Part shown: positions 27,894-37,904 of the stretch, one piece after another
How the letters are laid out: every line of letters begins with the position of its first letter
Numbering within the stretch: position 1 is the stretch's first letter
Source: Hymenopellis radicata
Lineage: Eukaryota; Basidiomycota; Agaricomycetes; Agaricales; Physalacriaceae
Direction of reading: 5' to 3'
Length of the DNA: 64,000 nucleotides
NCBI GenBank assembly: GCA_015501595.1
Contig: JADNRX010000208.1
Location: forward strand, 1-64,000
Notes under the pieces: generated by a model
Database searches by the model: none
Seen by the model: only the letters and a program-made list of their open reading frames with translations
Told to the model about the DNA's origin: nothing
Translations under genes and position numbers: made by a program

Positions 27894-29366
27894 TCACACT
27901 CTTTCATAGCCGTCACGGCTCCCGTTCCAACCCTCCTCCTTCGAGTCGTCATCAACGGATGACAGTAGCGATTCCGTGACAGTGCTGTCCCCCTTGTCGG
28001 CCAACGACAGTCTGTATTTCGGCTCCTGACGCCTCATTACCCGCTGCATTTCCTCCTGCAATTGGCGGACTTGAGTGGTCAGTTCCTCTCGCAATTCTCG
28101 GACTCCGTCAGACTCCAACTCAGTTGAATCCTCTGTAAGCAGTCGTTCAGAATGGTTCCACGCGTGCAGAGGGGAAGTAACACACCCTTGGATATCACAA
28201 GCCCCGCAATGAAGGAGAATATTTTCCAGATCGCCGCCAGCATTGTGAACGTCGCGACGAATACGTTTGTGATCGCTGACCCCAGTGACTTTTGACGATA
28301 AGTCCAACGAGAGTAGAAGATCGGTGGCGTTTTGACAGACGTATCATGCTCTATGTCCCACAGCGGCCACAACGACTGGTCCCACGGCGGCATCGACTGG
28401 TTTGTCCACTTGTCAGTGTTTGCGCGAAAGTGGTTTACTACCCACCCCGCAGGGGGGAGATGGCATTCCCAGGAATAGCCCGCATTGTCTTGTTGAACAT
28501 GGCCGGGGATCCCCAGATCTGGTTCGGCGAGTGAATACCTAGGTCTCCGCGAATAGAATGATATACGTCCTGCAACGCATTCTCCTTCGTAAGTCGATCT
28601 AGAGATGCACATTCCTTTTGCTGGAAGTTAAAGCAAGGGGACTCCTGAGGTTGGTAGGCCGGGTCAAAATCATGGGAGAACGGGTGAAAGGTGTCGATGC
28701 CGAGGCCCTGGGGATCGAAGTCCCGCAATACCTTCAAAGCCTCATCAATGGTAACAAAGCTAATAGGGTCCGAGTTGCAAGGCAGATGGTCTTACATACC
28801 CCAACTTGCTGACTCAAGAGAAGATCCTGGACAATGCGCTTGAGCAGTCGTTGTCCATTCCGCGATGTTATGGGCAAGAGAAATTGTCCCACCACTATCG
28901 CATGAATCGACAATCTCGGCATTGGCAAACCAGCACCTAGCAGTAGGAGCATAAAATTCAGTACACAGTATGAATTGTGAAGCGGTAGACACACATATGC
29001 ATTACAGCCCCCTACAACGAAGTAAGTACATTGACTGGGAGGACTGGTTCAGAACACGTACCACATCGTTAGATAAGCCATCTGAAAAGCGATCTGACAT
29101 TTTGCCCTCCCAATGTAAACTGAACGGGACAGGAACCCAGCAAGATATATCAGCCTGCGACATGTAATCGTCTATGAGCAAGTCTTAAGCAAGTATAGTA
29201 CTTACCGACATGGTCGGGAAATAGAAATTATCTTCAAGCTCTTTGGTAATTATTTGCATTGTCACATTTTGCTATTTGCAGCGTGTAAGGGCAACAGTCA
29301 ACGAAACGGAGGTGATTGTATCTTACCACATCACATGATGTCAATGGGTTGTTGTAGAAGCTGACT
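27894..29366 (-). pseudogene. membrane protein family copy 4, 5' end lost at the transposon border
   Basis: The C-terminal exons match copies 1 and 3: a coiled-coil tail ending at 27894, the membrane segment ITNVFVATFTMLAAIWKIF, and the TKENALQDVYHSI region. The match continues upstream into exon 2, up to the block where copy 3 continues beyond ACAACCCATTGACATC (reverse strand). It stops at 29360-29366, where the KDZ element begins. Exon 1 and most of exon 2 are absent, and they are not found on the far side of the element. Confidence 0.75.
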
Positions 29367-29440
29367 ATTCATGCATTTTGTTTAAGATATCGAGGTCTCA
29401 CCCTCACGTTTAAACATGCTGCAGTTAAGATTGTTTAAGC
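29367..29440 (+). repeat. left terminal inverted repeat of the KDZ element
   Basis: The repeat begins ATTCATGCATTTTG, followed by TTTAAGA, CCTCACG, TTTAAAC and TTGTTTAAG. The reverse complement of 40520-40593 shows the same words in the same order with scattered mismatches. Confidence 0.75.
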
Positions 29441-29710
29441 ATTCTTTAAGCTTTCGTACTGCATTCAATCGGGTAGATACCCCTCGAATAGGCGGTGTGG
29501 AATGGCTACAGCTGCATCGGCACAGCTTAAGATCTTAACGATCTTAACACTCGCCTGAAGGCTTAAGTACTGCTTAAGATCTTAACACAAAACCCTTTAA
29601 TCATGTTGCTTCGAAAGGCTTAAAGAAGTGTTGAAAAGTGCATTTAACAAACTCGAAGGCTTAACCTACTTAAGAATATTTTAACATCTTAAGTAGTGAG
29701 TAGTATTATA
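29441..29710 (+). repeat. left subterminal TTAAG-rich repeats
   Basis: More than a dozen CTTAA/TTAAG motifs occur, several within GCTTAAGATCTTAAC (about 29525 and 29573) and CGAAGGCTTAA (about 29655). Subterminal arrays of this kind are typical transposase-binding regions; that role is inferred. Confidence 0.65.
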
Positions 29711-30492
29711 CACTTTCGCCGAATAATAGAGCACGTCTCAGGCAACCAACTCACTGCGGTTCGATGTGGCGAAGGGTAAAGGCTGTAAAGCGACCGATCA
29801 CAGCATCGTTGCGGAAGCCTTGGACATGGCCCTTGGATTGAGTTGGGAGGACTTACCGTTGTGGTGTGATGGTGGCGCTAAATAGGATGGCCATGATAGG
29901 TGTAGCTGAGAGCGGGCAGTGGTGATGATCTGAAGGCATCGCGTCAGCGGGATACGGCGGTGAGCATGAAGGCGTGACGTACGGTGTGGCAGGGGATCTG
30001 AGGGTATCGATTTTGAAACTGGCCTGTGACATTGTCAGATGTTGAGGCTGGCCTGGGGCCAACTGCACGATGTTGCTAAAGGCTAGCCGCAGAGGTCAGT
30101 GATGGAATGTGCGCAAGTCGACTATCGCATACCTTAGTCGCCGCGCCTAGTGTAATGGTGCTGCATTAAGGATGTCGACAGGCCACCGACGACGTGACAC
30201 GTCAAAATAAAGGAGCCGGCACTGGAAGCTGGCATATGCGGTCTTGGGCTCGTGATTGACATCCGAGTAGTGTGAGGAGAATGGCGCCACAAGAGCACCG
30301 TCCTTGTGTGGATGCTGCTGTCCATGTGCTTTGAAGGCCACTGAGGTCACCGTCACTAGCTCTTTGCGGGACAATCTGGCGGATGGCTCCTTCTCGTTCG
30401 TGGGGGGAAGGAAGAAACGATGATTTTCATTGAGGTCTGTGGCTGTGTGAGACACGCGTCCTTTCTCACGCCATCGTGTCAGTTGACTCGCA
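29711..30492. other. left internal spacer of the KDZ element
   Basis: Between the subterminal repeats and the 3' end of the transposase gene there are only short unrecognised frames on both strands. No gene is called. Confidence 0.4.
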
Positions 30493-33400
30493 TTACACAT
30501 CCTCAAACGCTTGCTTATCTACGTCCCAATCTACTGTTAGCCGCGGCCGACGGCTACGCACAAAGTTATTCAAATCATCCTTCTCCCCGGGCCACGCGCC
30601 ACCAACCTTCGTGGCGCTGAAACGCTTCTCCGCATGGTCTGCTATTTCCTGATACATATCCGCCTTCTGCGCCGCATAGACCCGATATCCGGATGTGGCG
30701 TCGAAATTCCCGATACACCGAGAGAACGTGTACGGGCCCCATTGGTTAGCTGACATGTCAGTCCAGTATGATGACATGGACTGACAGCCCCGAATGTAAC
30801 GTCGAAATTCTTCCTCCAGCGTTTCTACTTCCTCCATCCAACGATCCATATCTGCCTTAGCGCGGAACCACTGAACCTGTTCAGCTACCAAGGTACGGTA
30901 TGAGGCTCAAGAAATCCATTGACATCATGAAACACGTACTTTCACGCACAAACTCCTTCCGCTGCTCTTGATTTAAGCCTTTCAAGTTTCCATATCGCCA
31001 AATCCACCCATCAGTCTTTGAGCCATCGCCAAGCTCGCGCGCATTGACAGCGTTCTTTGCGTACATGTCTTCCTGAGTCAGGATCGGATAGTCGCTTGAT
31101 TCGTTGATAGCCTTCAGAGCAAGGACTGCCTTTCGCGCCCTTCGATACTGATCAGCGTATGCATTCCGTCGATCGTTGACACCTCGAATAAACTTAGCTG
31201 CTCGTGTATTCTGTGAAACTCCACGCGCGTGCTTCTCCTTGACGCTACGGAACATCATCGCATGTGTGATTGCCTCGCACAAAAAGACCACTGCATCATT
31301 TGCTTCCCCTTCTCGCAGCTTCAGTTCAACCTCAGCAAGTGTTACAAGTCCGAGCTGAGAACGTTCGGCTGGGGAGAAGTCAGATGGCAGATAAAGCTTC
31401 TCGGTCTCCACCAGTGTTTGGTCATTCTCGTTGCCGTCCTCGCTGGAAGCCAGTTTCGAGAGCATAGGAACAAGTTGGATCTGCTCCTTGCGCCAGCGCC
31501 GGATGTCGCCCAAAAGAGCTGCTCGGCTTCTTCGAACAACTCCAAGCTCTGTCTCAGTAGACGCGGCCTTCTGTGCACGTTTGAGCTGATGTCTGATTGT
31601 ACATGAGTATATGGTACTTCAATATAGATTTGAGAACTTACTGGCGTTCCTGGAGTTTAAGCCCAGCATTCAGAAACTGAGTCTCCTGGTTCTGTGTCTT
31701 CATGGCAAGTGCTTCTGCGTCATCGTGAGCCTTCTCGGTCTTCAAGAGATCAAGATATACAGCTTCCCGCGACGGAACTACAAGGATGTAAGCCTTATCA
31801 TCGCTACAATCGTTAGAACATACGTTTCCGCGTCGAGACTCGGTAGACGCTTCGCCATTCATTTCCAACTTTCACAGGCAGTATGGACATTTTCTCCCAC
31901 TTCTCAACGTTATCACGCCCACGCGTAACCGAGAGACCAAGGAAGTGCTCAATAGACTCCTTGAGACTTTCGCGTGCAGAAATTAGATGGTCCTCGAGAT
32001 GTGGAACTGTTAATGGCCTTTAGTATGCACGAGAGAGACACAAAGGGACGTACTCATTCTCTCGAACTTCGCCCAGTTCCAAAAGTTGTGAAAATCAATG
32101 ATTGTATCATGACGATGCCCATGGTTCATCTGACGCGTACTTCCCCAGATTGCTTGGACTCAGCCCACGACCCCTCGATACCCTCGGCATAGGTGCGTCC
32201 GGCACCTTGGAAATAGTTGAGCGAGTAACGATAGCGGCAGTTGTCCTTATGCCCGTCGAGATGCATCTTGGGGACTAGAAACTTGATCAGATCGACGAGG
32301 GCTGGTAACATCTCCGCGAGATTGGGAAAGTTTTGCAAGACTCTCGTTCCAAAGTGTATCTCAAATTGGCACGCAACGTCGTAAGTCGTCAGGATTCGCT
32401 TGAAGAATCGTGCCAAGTTGATGGAGTGTGATGAGATAAAGCGTTGGAAGACCATAATAAGAGCAAAGTCAGCGTTTGTGAATCTACGTGTGCTAGATGA
32501 GCCTCTCATCGTCTTTACGAAGACAGAAATGTTACCGTTCTCCTTTATGTAGATCAACCATTGAGAGGAAGACACAATGACGACCGCACTCGACAGCAAT
32601 TACGCCAGAGATAACACATCCGCGGAACTTGATCTTGTTCTGCATCTCGACGGCATTGAAATTGGAGCAGGTCGATTTCTATAGTAATTCATAAGTGCGA
32701 AACATCAAGAAGCACCGTCGGAGAACTTACCTCCTCCTCTGTCGCAACAACATTCCGTACGTACTTGTTGTAGATCTCGTCAAGTGGGAAGTGCCCCTTA
32801 CCAGCGAGAAGCGAGATGTCGTCTGGATCATCAACTTTGGCAAAGCGCTGTAGGCCAAAGTGACCATCAAGCATGAGAATAAGTTGAACAAGGTGGCTGC
32901 GACAGCGCATCAGATTGCTTTCCATAACAATATTCAGATCTTACATGAAGTCGTCATCGATTTCAATCCAATACCGATCTGGGACGTTGAACCCAGGCTC
33001 TGGACACGCGAAACAGGCCACCACAACCGATCCAGGAGGTCGATTAGGGAAGAAGCGGTCAATACCGAACAGTTGTCCACTGCGCTTGATGCCAGTAACT
33101 GCTCGAAAGACACGCTGGACGCGAAGGAATTGTTCGTACGGATTCTTGGAATTTAAAGTTAGCGACTCGAGGTGCAGAAACTGCAAAGACAGACATACAG
33201 GGACCTTTCGCAGGTCGGGGACCGCATTTGTCGTTTTACGACGGATGGCCTCGATGTAGTCATATGGGGACTTCTTTGAAGTCAAGGTCTGGAGGTGGAA
33301 GTCCTCCATGAGAGCGAATGTAAATCCCATCGTAGTCGAGCGACGGTTGCCGGAAATATCCCGCAAGCCAGAAGCTCTGTGAATCGATCCTCTGGCTTAC

Positions 33401-34140
33401 CGTGCATGGCGCACCGGCAGAACGTGGCCTTCGTGCGATGAACCCCGTTGAGATCGGTCAGTATGAAGTCCAATGGGTTGTCATAATCGCCGTGGGGCAC
33501 CGATTTGGCCCATGCTCATGACTGAAGGTAAATACGTAGCCAAGTTCGGACTGATCCAGCTTGTCAAAACATCGCCCGTTCCATCGATGAGCCCAATGGG
33601 TCGGATTGGAGCGATGGCATTCAAGGAAGCAGGAAGGACAAGTTGGGTGTGAATGGAAGCAGTCGAAGCAAAGGATAGTCTTGATAGCATCTGGCCGCTT
33701 ACAATCACAGGGCTGCCCAATGGATCGGTGTGACTCGCGAGCCAGGATGTAATCAAAGACGACACCAAATTGCTCTTGGAATTCAGCCATCTTATGAGAT
33801 GCACCCTGGTCAATCGTTAGTGAGGAATACACGCAGAGCTCCAAACAAACCTGTGGCTTAGAAGTCTCTTTCGCCGCATTCGCCTCTTTCGTCTCTGTGG
33901 GAGTGTCGTTCAACTCCATGTGAGAGTCCGTCGTCTCCATTGGAGAATCAGCACCTGCTAAAAATAGTTTCCGAACGCTGCCTCTTGGTGGGGCGTTCCG
34001 CAAGAGGATCGGCGGGAATTGAGACTCCTGTCGTATGCCCAGATGGACCTGCACTTTCCATCACGAAATCTTCATCCTCGTCGTCGGAGAATTCGAGAGA
34101 AACACCAAAGCTTGGAATTTTTCGGCTTTCGAGACGCCAT
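30493..34140 (-). CDS. KDZ transposase with CxC2-type cysteine cluster, frame interrupted
   Basis: The gene starts with MASRKPK (34140), an acidic linker (FSDDEDEDFVMES) and a basic patch, then a zinc-binding cluster (CDCKRPDAIKTILCFDC, HPTCPSCFLECHR; about 33590-33720), the usual N-terminus of CxC2 KDZ transposases. It continues with FCRCAMHGKPEDRF and CFACPEPGFNVP. The RNase H-like core follows: YDVACQFEIHFG (about 32360), KMHLDGHKDNCRYRYS, and YAEGIEGSWAES with the likely catalytic Glu. The C-terminal third is helical and Trp-rich (30493-31600), as usual. It would cut and join the element ends. The frame must change at about 34118-34122, 33494-33497, 33335 and 32143-32146, each time by one base in a mononucleotide run, so it is either inactive or mis-assembled. 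Confidence 0.8.
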
Positions 34141-34252
34141 TGGAGAAGGGAATCACACGAGAGGAGGAAAGAAGTGGGGCTTTCATTTGAAAAAAAAACT
34201 GCTAGTTAGACATGGCGAGTCCCCTATTTTGGCGGCAGGCAAAATTTGGCTT

Positions 34253-34288
34253 GATTTCAGCAGACTGGTGACGTAGTCTGCTGAAATC
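34253..34288. repeat. hairpin 1: 14-bp perfect inverted repeat
   Basis: The arms GATTTCAGCAGACT (34253-34266) and AGTCTGCTGAAATC (34275-34288) are perfect complements around the loop GGTGACGT. A tandem CCAAAGTCTGT follows directly (34291-34313). Confidence 0.9.
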
Positions 34289-35567
34289 GACCCAAAGTCT
34301 GTCCAAAGTCTGTCCGAGCGCAAATCATGCACAGCGATGATCGGGCAGCGCAATGGCGCTGCCCACGTCGACTATGCATGAAGGACAAACATACTGAGAG
34401 CGATGTCGGCCTTGGAGGTGCACGAAGACGTGAGAACATGCTGTGGGAAGACGTGAGAACATGCTGTGGGAGGCGGGAGGGCGTTGACGATGTTGCTGGC
34501 AAGTGTCTGAAGAGTTGTATGAGCTGACGGTTGAATTGTCTCCAAACAATATACATACATGCCGCGCCTGTTCGCGGAGGAGAGCCCCTCGTTCTGAATG
34601 GAATATCCGTATCGCATCATATAAGGCGATGCCGGCCTTGACGGACGAAGACGTAGGCAAGTCGAACGAGGGCGTAGTTGACGGCGACGCGAACAACTCT
34701 GGAGTCGTGCGCGGCCAGTACAGTGTCGGAGACCGACGAAATTAACTGAAAAAGCACTGTGAGTGGATATGAGAATTCGATGAGTGTGGACGACGTACCA
34801 ACAACCCTACGTCTGTCGGCAGAGACACTGCAGTCCGCAAATTCGAGTCTAAAACCGCGTCAGAACGTCGTCGAAAGGAAAGGAAACAGACACTTGCGTC
34901 GTCAATGGTCATCCAAGAAGTCATCGCCTGGCGGCGGGGCATCGACACCCAGCAAACATGACTAAAACAGTGTGCTGGCGGCTAGATGCCTGAAAGAGGT
35001 CCCGAAGGTCAGTACCGCATCAAGAGAGCGAGGGCTACCGACATTCGTCAGCGCCGAAACATCGAAGGAGAGGCTTACCTCTCTAAAAGCAAGCCCAATC
35101 AACATATCCGTTCCCGCCCAGTGCGCTATTGACGGGGCTCATCCTGCTGCTCCAGGCCCGCAAACGTCCTCCAGCGGCGTCGCAGCCTCGTACTGAGGGA
35201 TTACGCGTCGGCATCCTCCTAGAGACGGCGCCGCCGCAAAAACGAGCATCAGAAACCCCGGAACGAATCCAAGGGGCAGGGAGGGCCGTCGCAACATCAA
35301 ACCCCGCAGGAAAGGCAAGGAAACATGAAGAAAAGAAGTCGAAAAAGGCCCAGAAGAAGTTCTGCGGCCGACGAGCACGATGTTGCCAGCGTGCTGTGGT
35401 AGGAGGACGAGAGAGATGCGATCGCGCGCTGGCCGATCATCATCCGGCCATTGCCGGACGGTTCGGACAGCTCGGAAATTCACCCACCTTGTCATTTCTG
35501 GACGACGTTAGTGGACTCCAGCAAATTGCAGAAACTCTCAACTATACATATCTACTAGCATCTCTGA
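34289..35567. other. region between hairpins with weak plus-strand coding signal
   Basis: Several plus-strand frames (34580-35570) look mildly coding, with a very basic stretch (KARKHEEKKSKKAQKKF, about 35315-35365) followed by an acidic one in another frame. I could not join them into a gene and do not recognise any domain. A third internal gene of the element is possible. Confidence 0.3.
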
Positions 35568-35601
35568 GGGCATGATATCATTGGAGAATGATATCATGCC
35601 C
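35568..35601. repeat. hairpin 2: 15-bp perfect inverted repeat
   Basis: GGGCATGATATCATT (35568-35582) pairs perfectly with AATGATATCATGCCC (35587-35601) around a four-base loop. Confidence 0.9.
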
Positions 35602-35742
35602 AAGACAGCCTGACTGAAAGTCTCCAAGGAAGGGAGAGGAGGTCTACCTCATTCAGCATATCTGCAACTCATACCCTCTGTAAAACCCCCAGAACGAGGA
35701 TGGGTAGAGCCATGGTACCTTGGTCTAACCCCACGTGGTTAA

Positions 35743-35786
35743 GCAACGTCTGGATTTTGGCCCATGGGCCAAAATCGAGACGTTGC
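35743..35786. repeat. hairpin 3: 44-base near-perfect palindrome
   Basis: GCAACGTCT (35743-35751) pairs with AGACGTTGC (35778-35786). The inner part ATTTTGGCCC/GGGCCAAAAT (35754-35775) is a perfect palindrome centred on AT. Only the GG/CG dinucleotides at 35752-35753 and 35776-35777 are mismatched. Confidence 0.9.
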
Positions 35787-35796
35787 AACACAGCCA

Positions 35797-35857
35797 CATC
35801 TCTTGGCTTGATTTTGACAACGAGTGACGTCAGTTGTCAAAATCAAGCCAAGAGATG
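35797..35857. repeat. hairpin 4: 25-bp perfect inverted repeat
   Basis: The arms 35797-35821 (starting CATCTCTTGGCTTG) and 35833-35857 (ending CAAGCCAAGAGATG) are perfect complements. The 11-base loop GAGTGACGTCA contains the bZIP/CRE-like palindrome TGACGTCA, and the loop of hairpin 1 also contains TGACGT. Confidence 0.92.
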
Positions 35858-35887
35858 CCTGCCGCTCGTTTTCGTTGGTAAGCAAAA

Positions 35888-35908
35888 CCGCGATTGTAGA
35901 AATCGCGG
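35888..35908. repeat. hairpin 5: 8-bp inverted repeat
   Basis: CCGCGATT (35888-35895) pairs with AATCGCGG (35901-35908) around a five-base loop. It is short but lies directly after hairpin 4. Confidence 0.6.
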
Positions 35909-36444
35909 AAATGCTGAGCAACTTTCTTTCGACCACGATGTTGCTGATTGCACGTCGTGCGTTTCTCTCTCTGCCTCCACTAAAGCGGTCTCTGTCTCCC
36001 GCGTATACGACTACGCCATACCCGTGTCTACGCCAACGGAATCAACAGCGACCCGTAAGCCCCATCAATGTGGGCAGCATGCATTGCAATCCATACTTTT
36101 GGTCATGGGGCGACAACGAGAGGCCCGGGACGACGACGACGACGACTATGTTAAAGACGACTACGACGTCTGGTACGACGTGACCAGTGTCGTTCGGTAC
36201 GCATGACCACTCTTCGTTTGGCATAAGCGAGGTCTGGTAGTAGGATCGTCTCGGGAGGAAGAGAAGTGACGGTGCCCCGACAGTCTTCCCCGACAGTCTT
36301 CCCCGTGGCCTGAGCCCAACACCATTCCGTGCTGAAGACATCGGGGTATCAAAGACATAGCCAACACGCGTCGTTTTGTCTTACAGGATAGTAACTTGAA
36401 TGTTCGTTGATTCATGCTACATTTCATGTTATTTACGTTCTAAT
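35909..36444. other. no gene seen
   Basis: GAC-repeat-like low complexity occurs at about 36133-36180. Overlapping frames on both strands have no recognisable domain. Confidence 0.35.
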
Positions 36445-37389
36445 TTACGCGTAAGGATAATGACAGTGAATACCGTCCATCTGGTACTCCTGAATCCCTT
36501 GCTGGCGGAGGAGGACGATGCCATTCCGCTTCGCAGGGAGTGGAGTTGTCCAGTGAATGCATTGCCACATTTTTGCCTTTGGATCGTAGTGATGCAAGGG
36601 GCACTTCTCGACGCCAGCCTTTCCCAGAACACACTTGTGGCTACTAAGCGTAAGTCGGCCAGCGGAGATGGGTAGAACAATGTGAAATGCATCACGGCGC
36701 GCCTACAAGATTTATTGGTATGTGGCGCAAGCATGAGAGAAGTAAGATACCTGTGTCCAGATGAGGACAGTAACATGTTCCTCATCTTCATCGCTGTCGT
36801 CTACAGTCAAGTCAATGAAGGCTGGAGCGGTCTGCGCAGAGCGGCCCCGTTGTTCGATGACGGTGGGGATGGATTGAGCTGGCGGCGGCTGTTGATGACG
36901 TGGATGAGGGGTATGGGAAGGAGTATGAAAGGCAGCGCGATGCGCTTTCCGTGTGCGTCTACGCGATGAATGACCGCCAGTTCTTTGCGTACAGCAAGAT
37001 ATGACGCAAGTGGCTGGACGCGTAGGCTTGTCTGCGGCAGACCTGTCGTTAGGTACTTTGCACTAGAACACGCGGGTGGAAGGGGCACATCGGAATCGTT
37101 CAGACACTAAGTTAATGTTGGTGAGTTCATGCAGCTTGAATAAATATAGACATATGAAACCTACGCGCTGCATATAGGCTCCCATCCTCCATCCATTGGT
37201 GGTGCTACCAGTGACCAGCTCAGGCGCTGTCTGCTGATGGCCGCATGCCCCCTGCCTGGGATAATTGCGAGGACGGGGAGCTAGACGCAGAAGGAAGACT
37301 CGGATACGTTGTTCGTTCAAACTACGCATGTCTTGCTTAGTTCCAGAGAGGCCGCTCGCATTTGCGAGGGGGTAGGACATGGGCGGCAT
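36445..37389 (-). CDS. small Cys/His-rich protein with a SUMO-interaction-like motif, KDZ cargo
   Basis: Two segments are convincing. The downstream exon (36445-36702) encodes a compact conserved-looking domain with KCVLGKAGVEKCPLHHYDP and MWQCIHWTTPLP and ends HYPYA. A 48-nt intron (36703-36750) joins it in frame to an exon ending in IDLTVDDSDEDEE, a textbook SUMO-interaction motif followed by acidic residues, preceded by a basic and Pro-rich stretch. The N-terminal exon (start at 37389 or 37380) has PRQGACGHQQTAPELVTGS, suggestive of a GRF-type or similar zinc-binding fold, but the joint near 37080-37170 is unresolved. The gene is divergent from the HMG-box gene at 37905 with about 500 bases between them. 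I do not know this protein; DNA or SUMO-related binding is only inferred. Confidence 0.5.
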
Positions 37390-37904
37390 TGCGAATGGTG
37401 GGAATGAAGCGAGTTTGAGAAGTACAAGCGCGTCAAGTATTGAAGACCCCAAAAGGAAAGTCATGTTTGATAGGCTCGATCGCGTCTTGCTTCCTTCCCT
37501 CATGGCTGTCGCTGCGCCAGGACTCTTGATTTCATTTTTTGACAGGCCAAGCAACGCTATCGCACCAATAGGATAGCATCTTGGTGAGATGCCGATTATA
37601 GCCTCATCCGGAACTTAATGTGGCGCCATTTTACAGCCGTTAATTTGTCAACCGCTTTAAAAATAGGAGCGACTACTATCCGAAACCGCCGAAACGGACT
37701 CCACACTGACTACGGCTACACAAGTTTTCAAATCGACAAGTTCTTATAGGCTGATTATACTTCAAATACGGAGGCATGCCTCCGCTGAACAGGTAATTTT
37801 TACGCGTAATCTTCCGATTTGCGCACTCAGGCAACCTTTCTGAAACGTTCTATACCCTCTCAAAATTCTCCCCAACTTGTCCTTGTTTGTTCTGAACTTT
37901 CACC
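37390..37904. promoter_or_regulatory. divergent promoter region inside the KDZ element
   Basis: This intergenic stretch separates the minus-strand Cys/His gene from the plus-strand HMG-box gene. A short palindrome, GGAGGCATGCCTCC, lies at about 37770-37783. A shared promoter is inferred from layout only. Confidence 0.4.
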
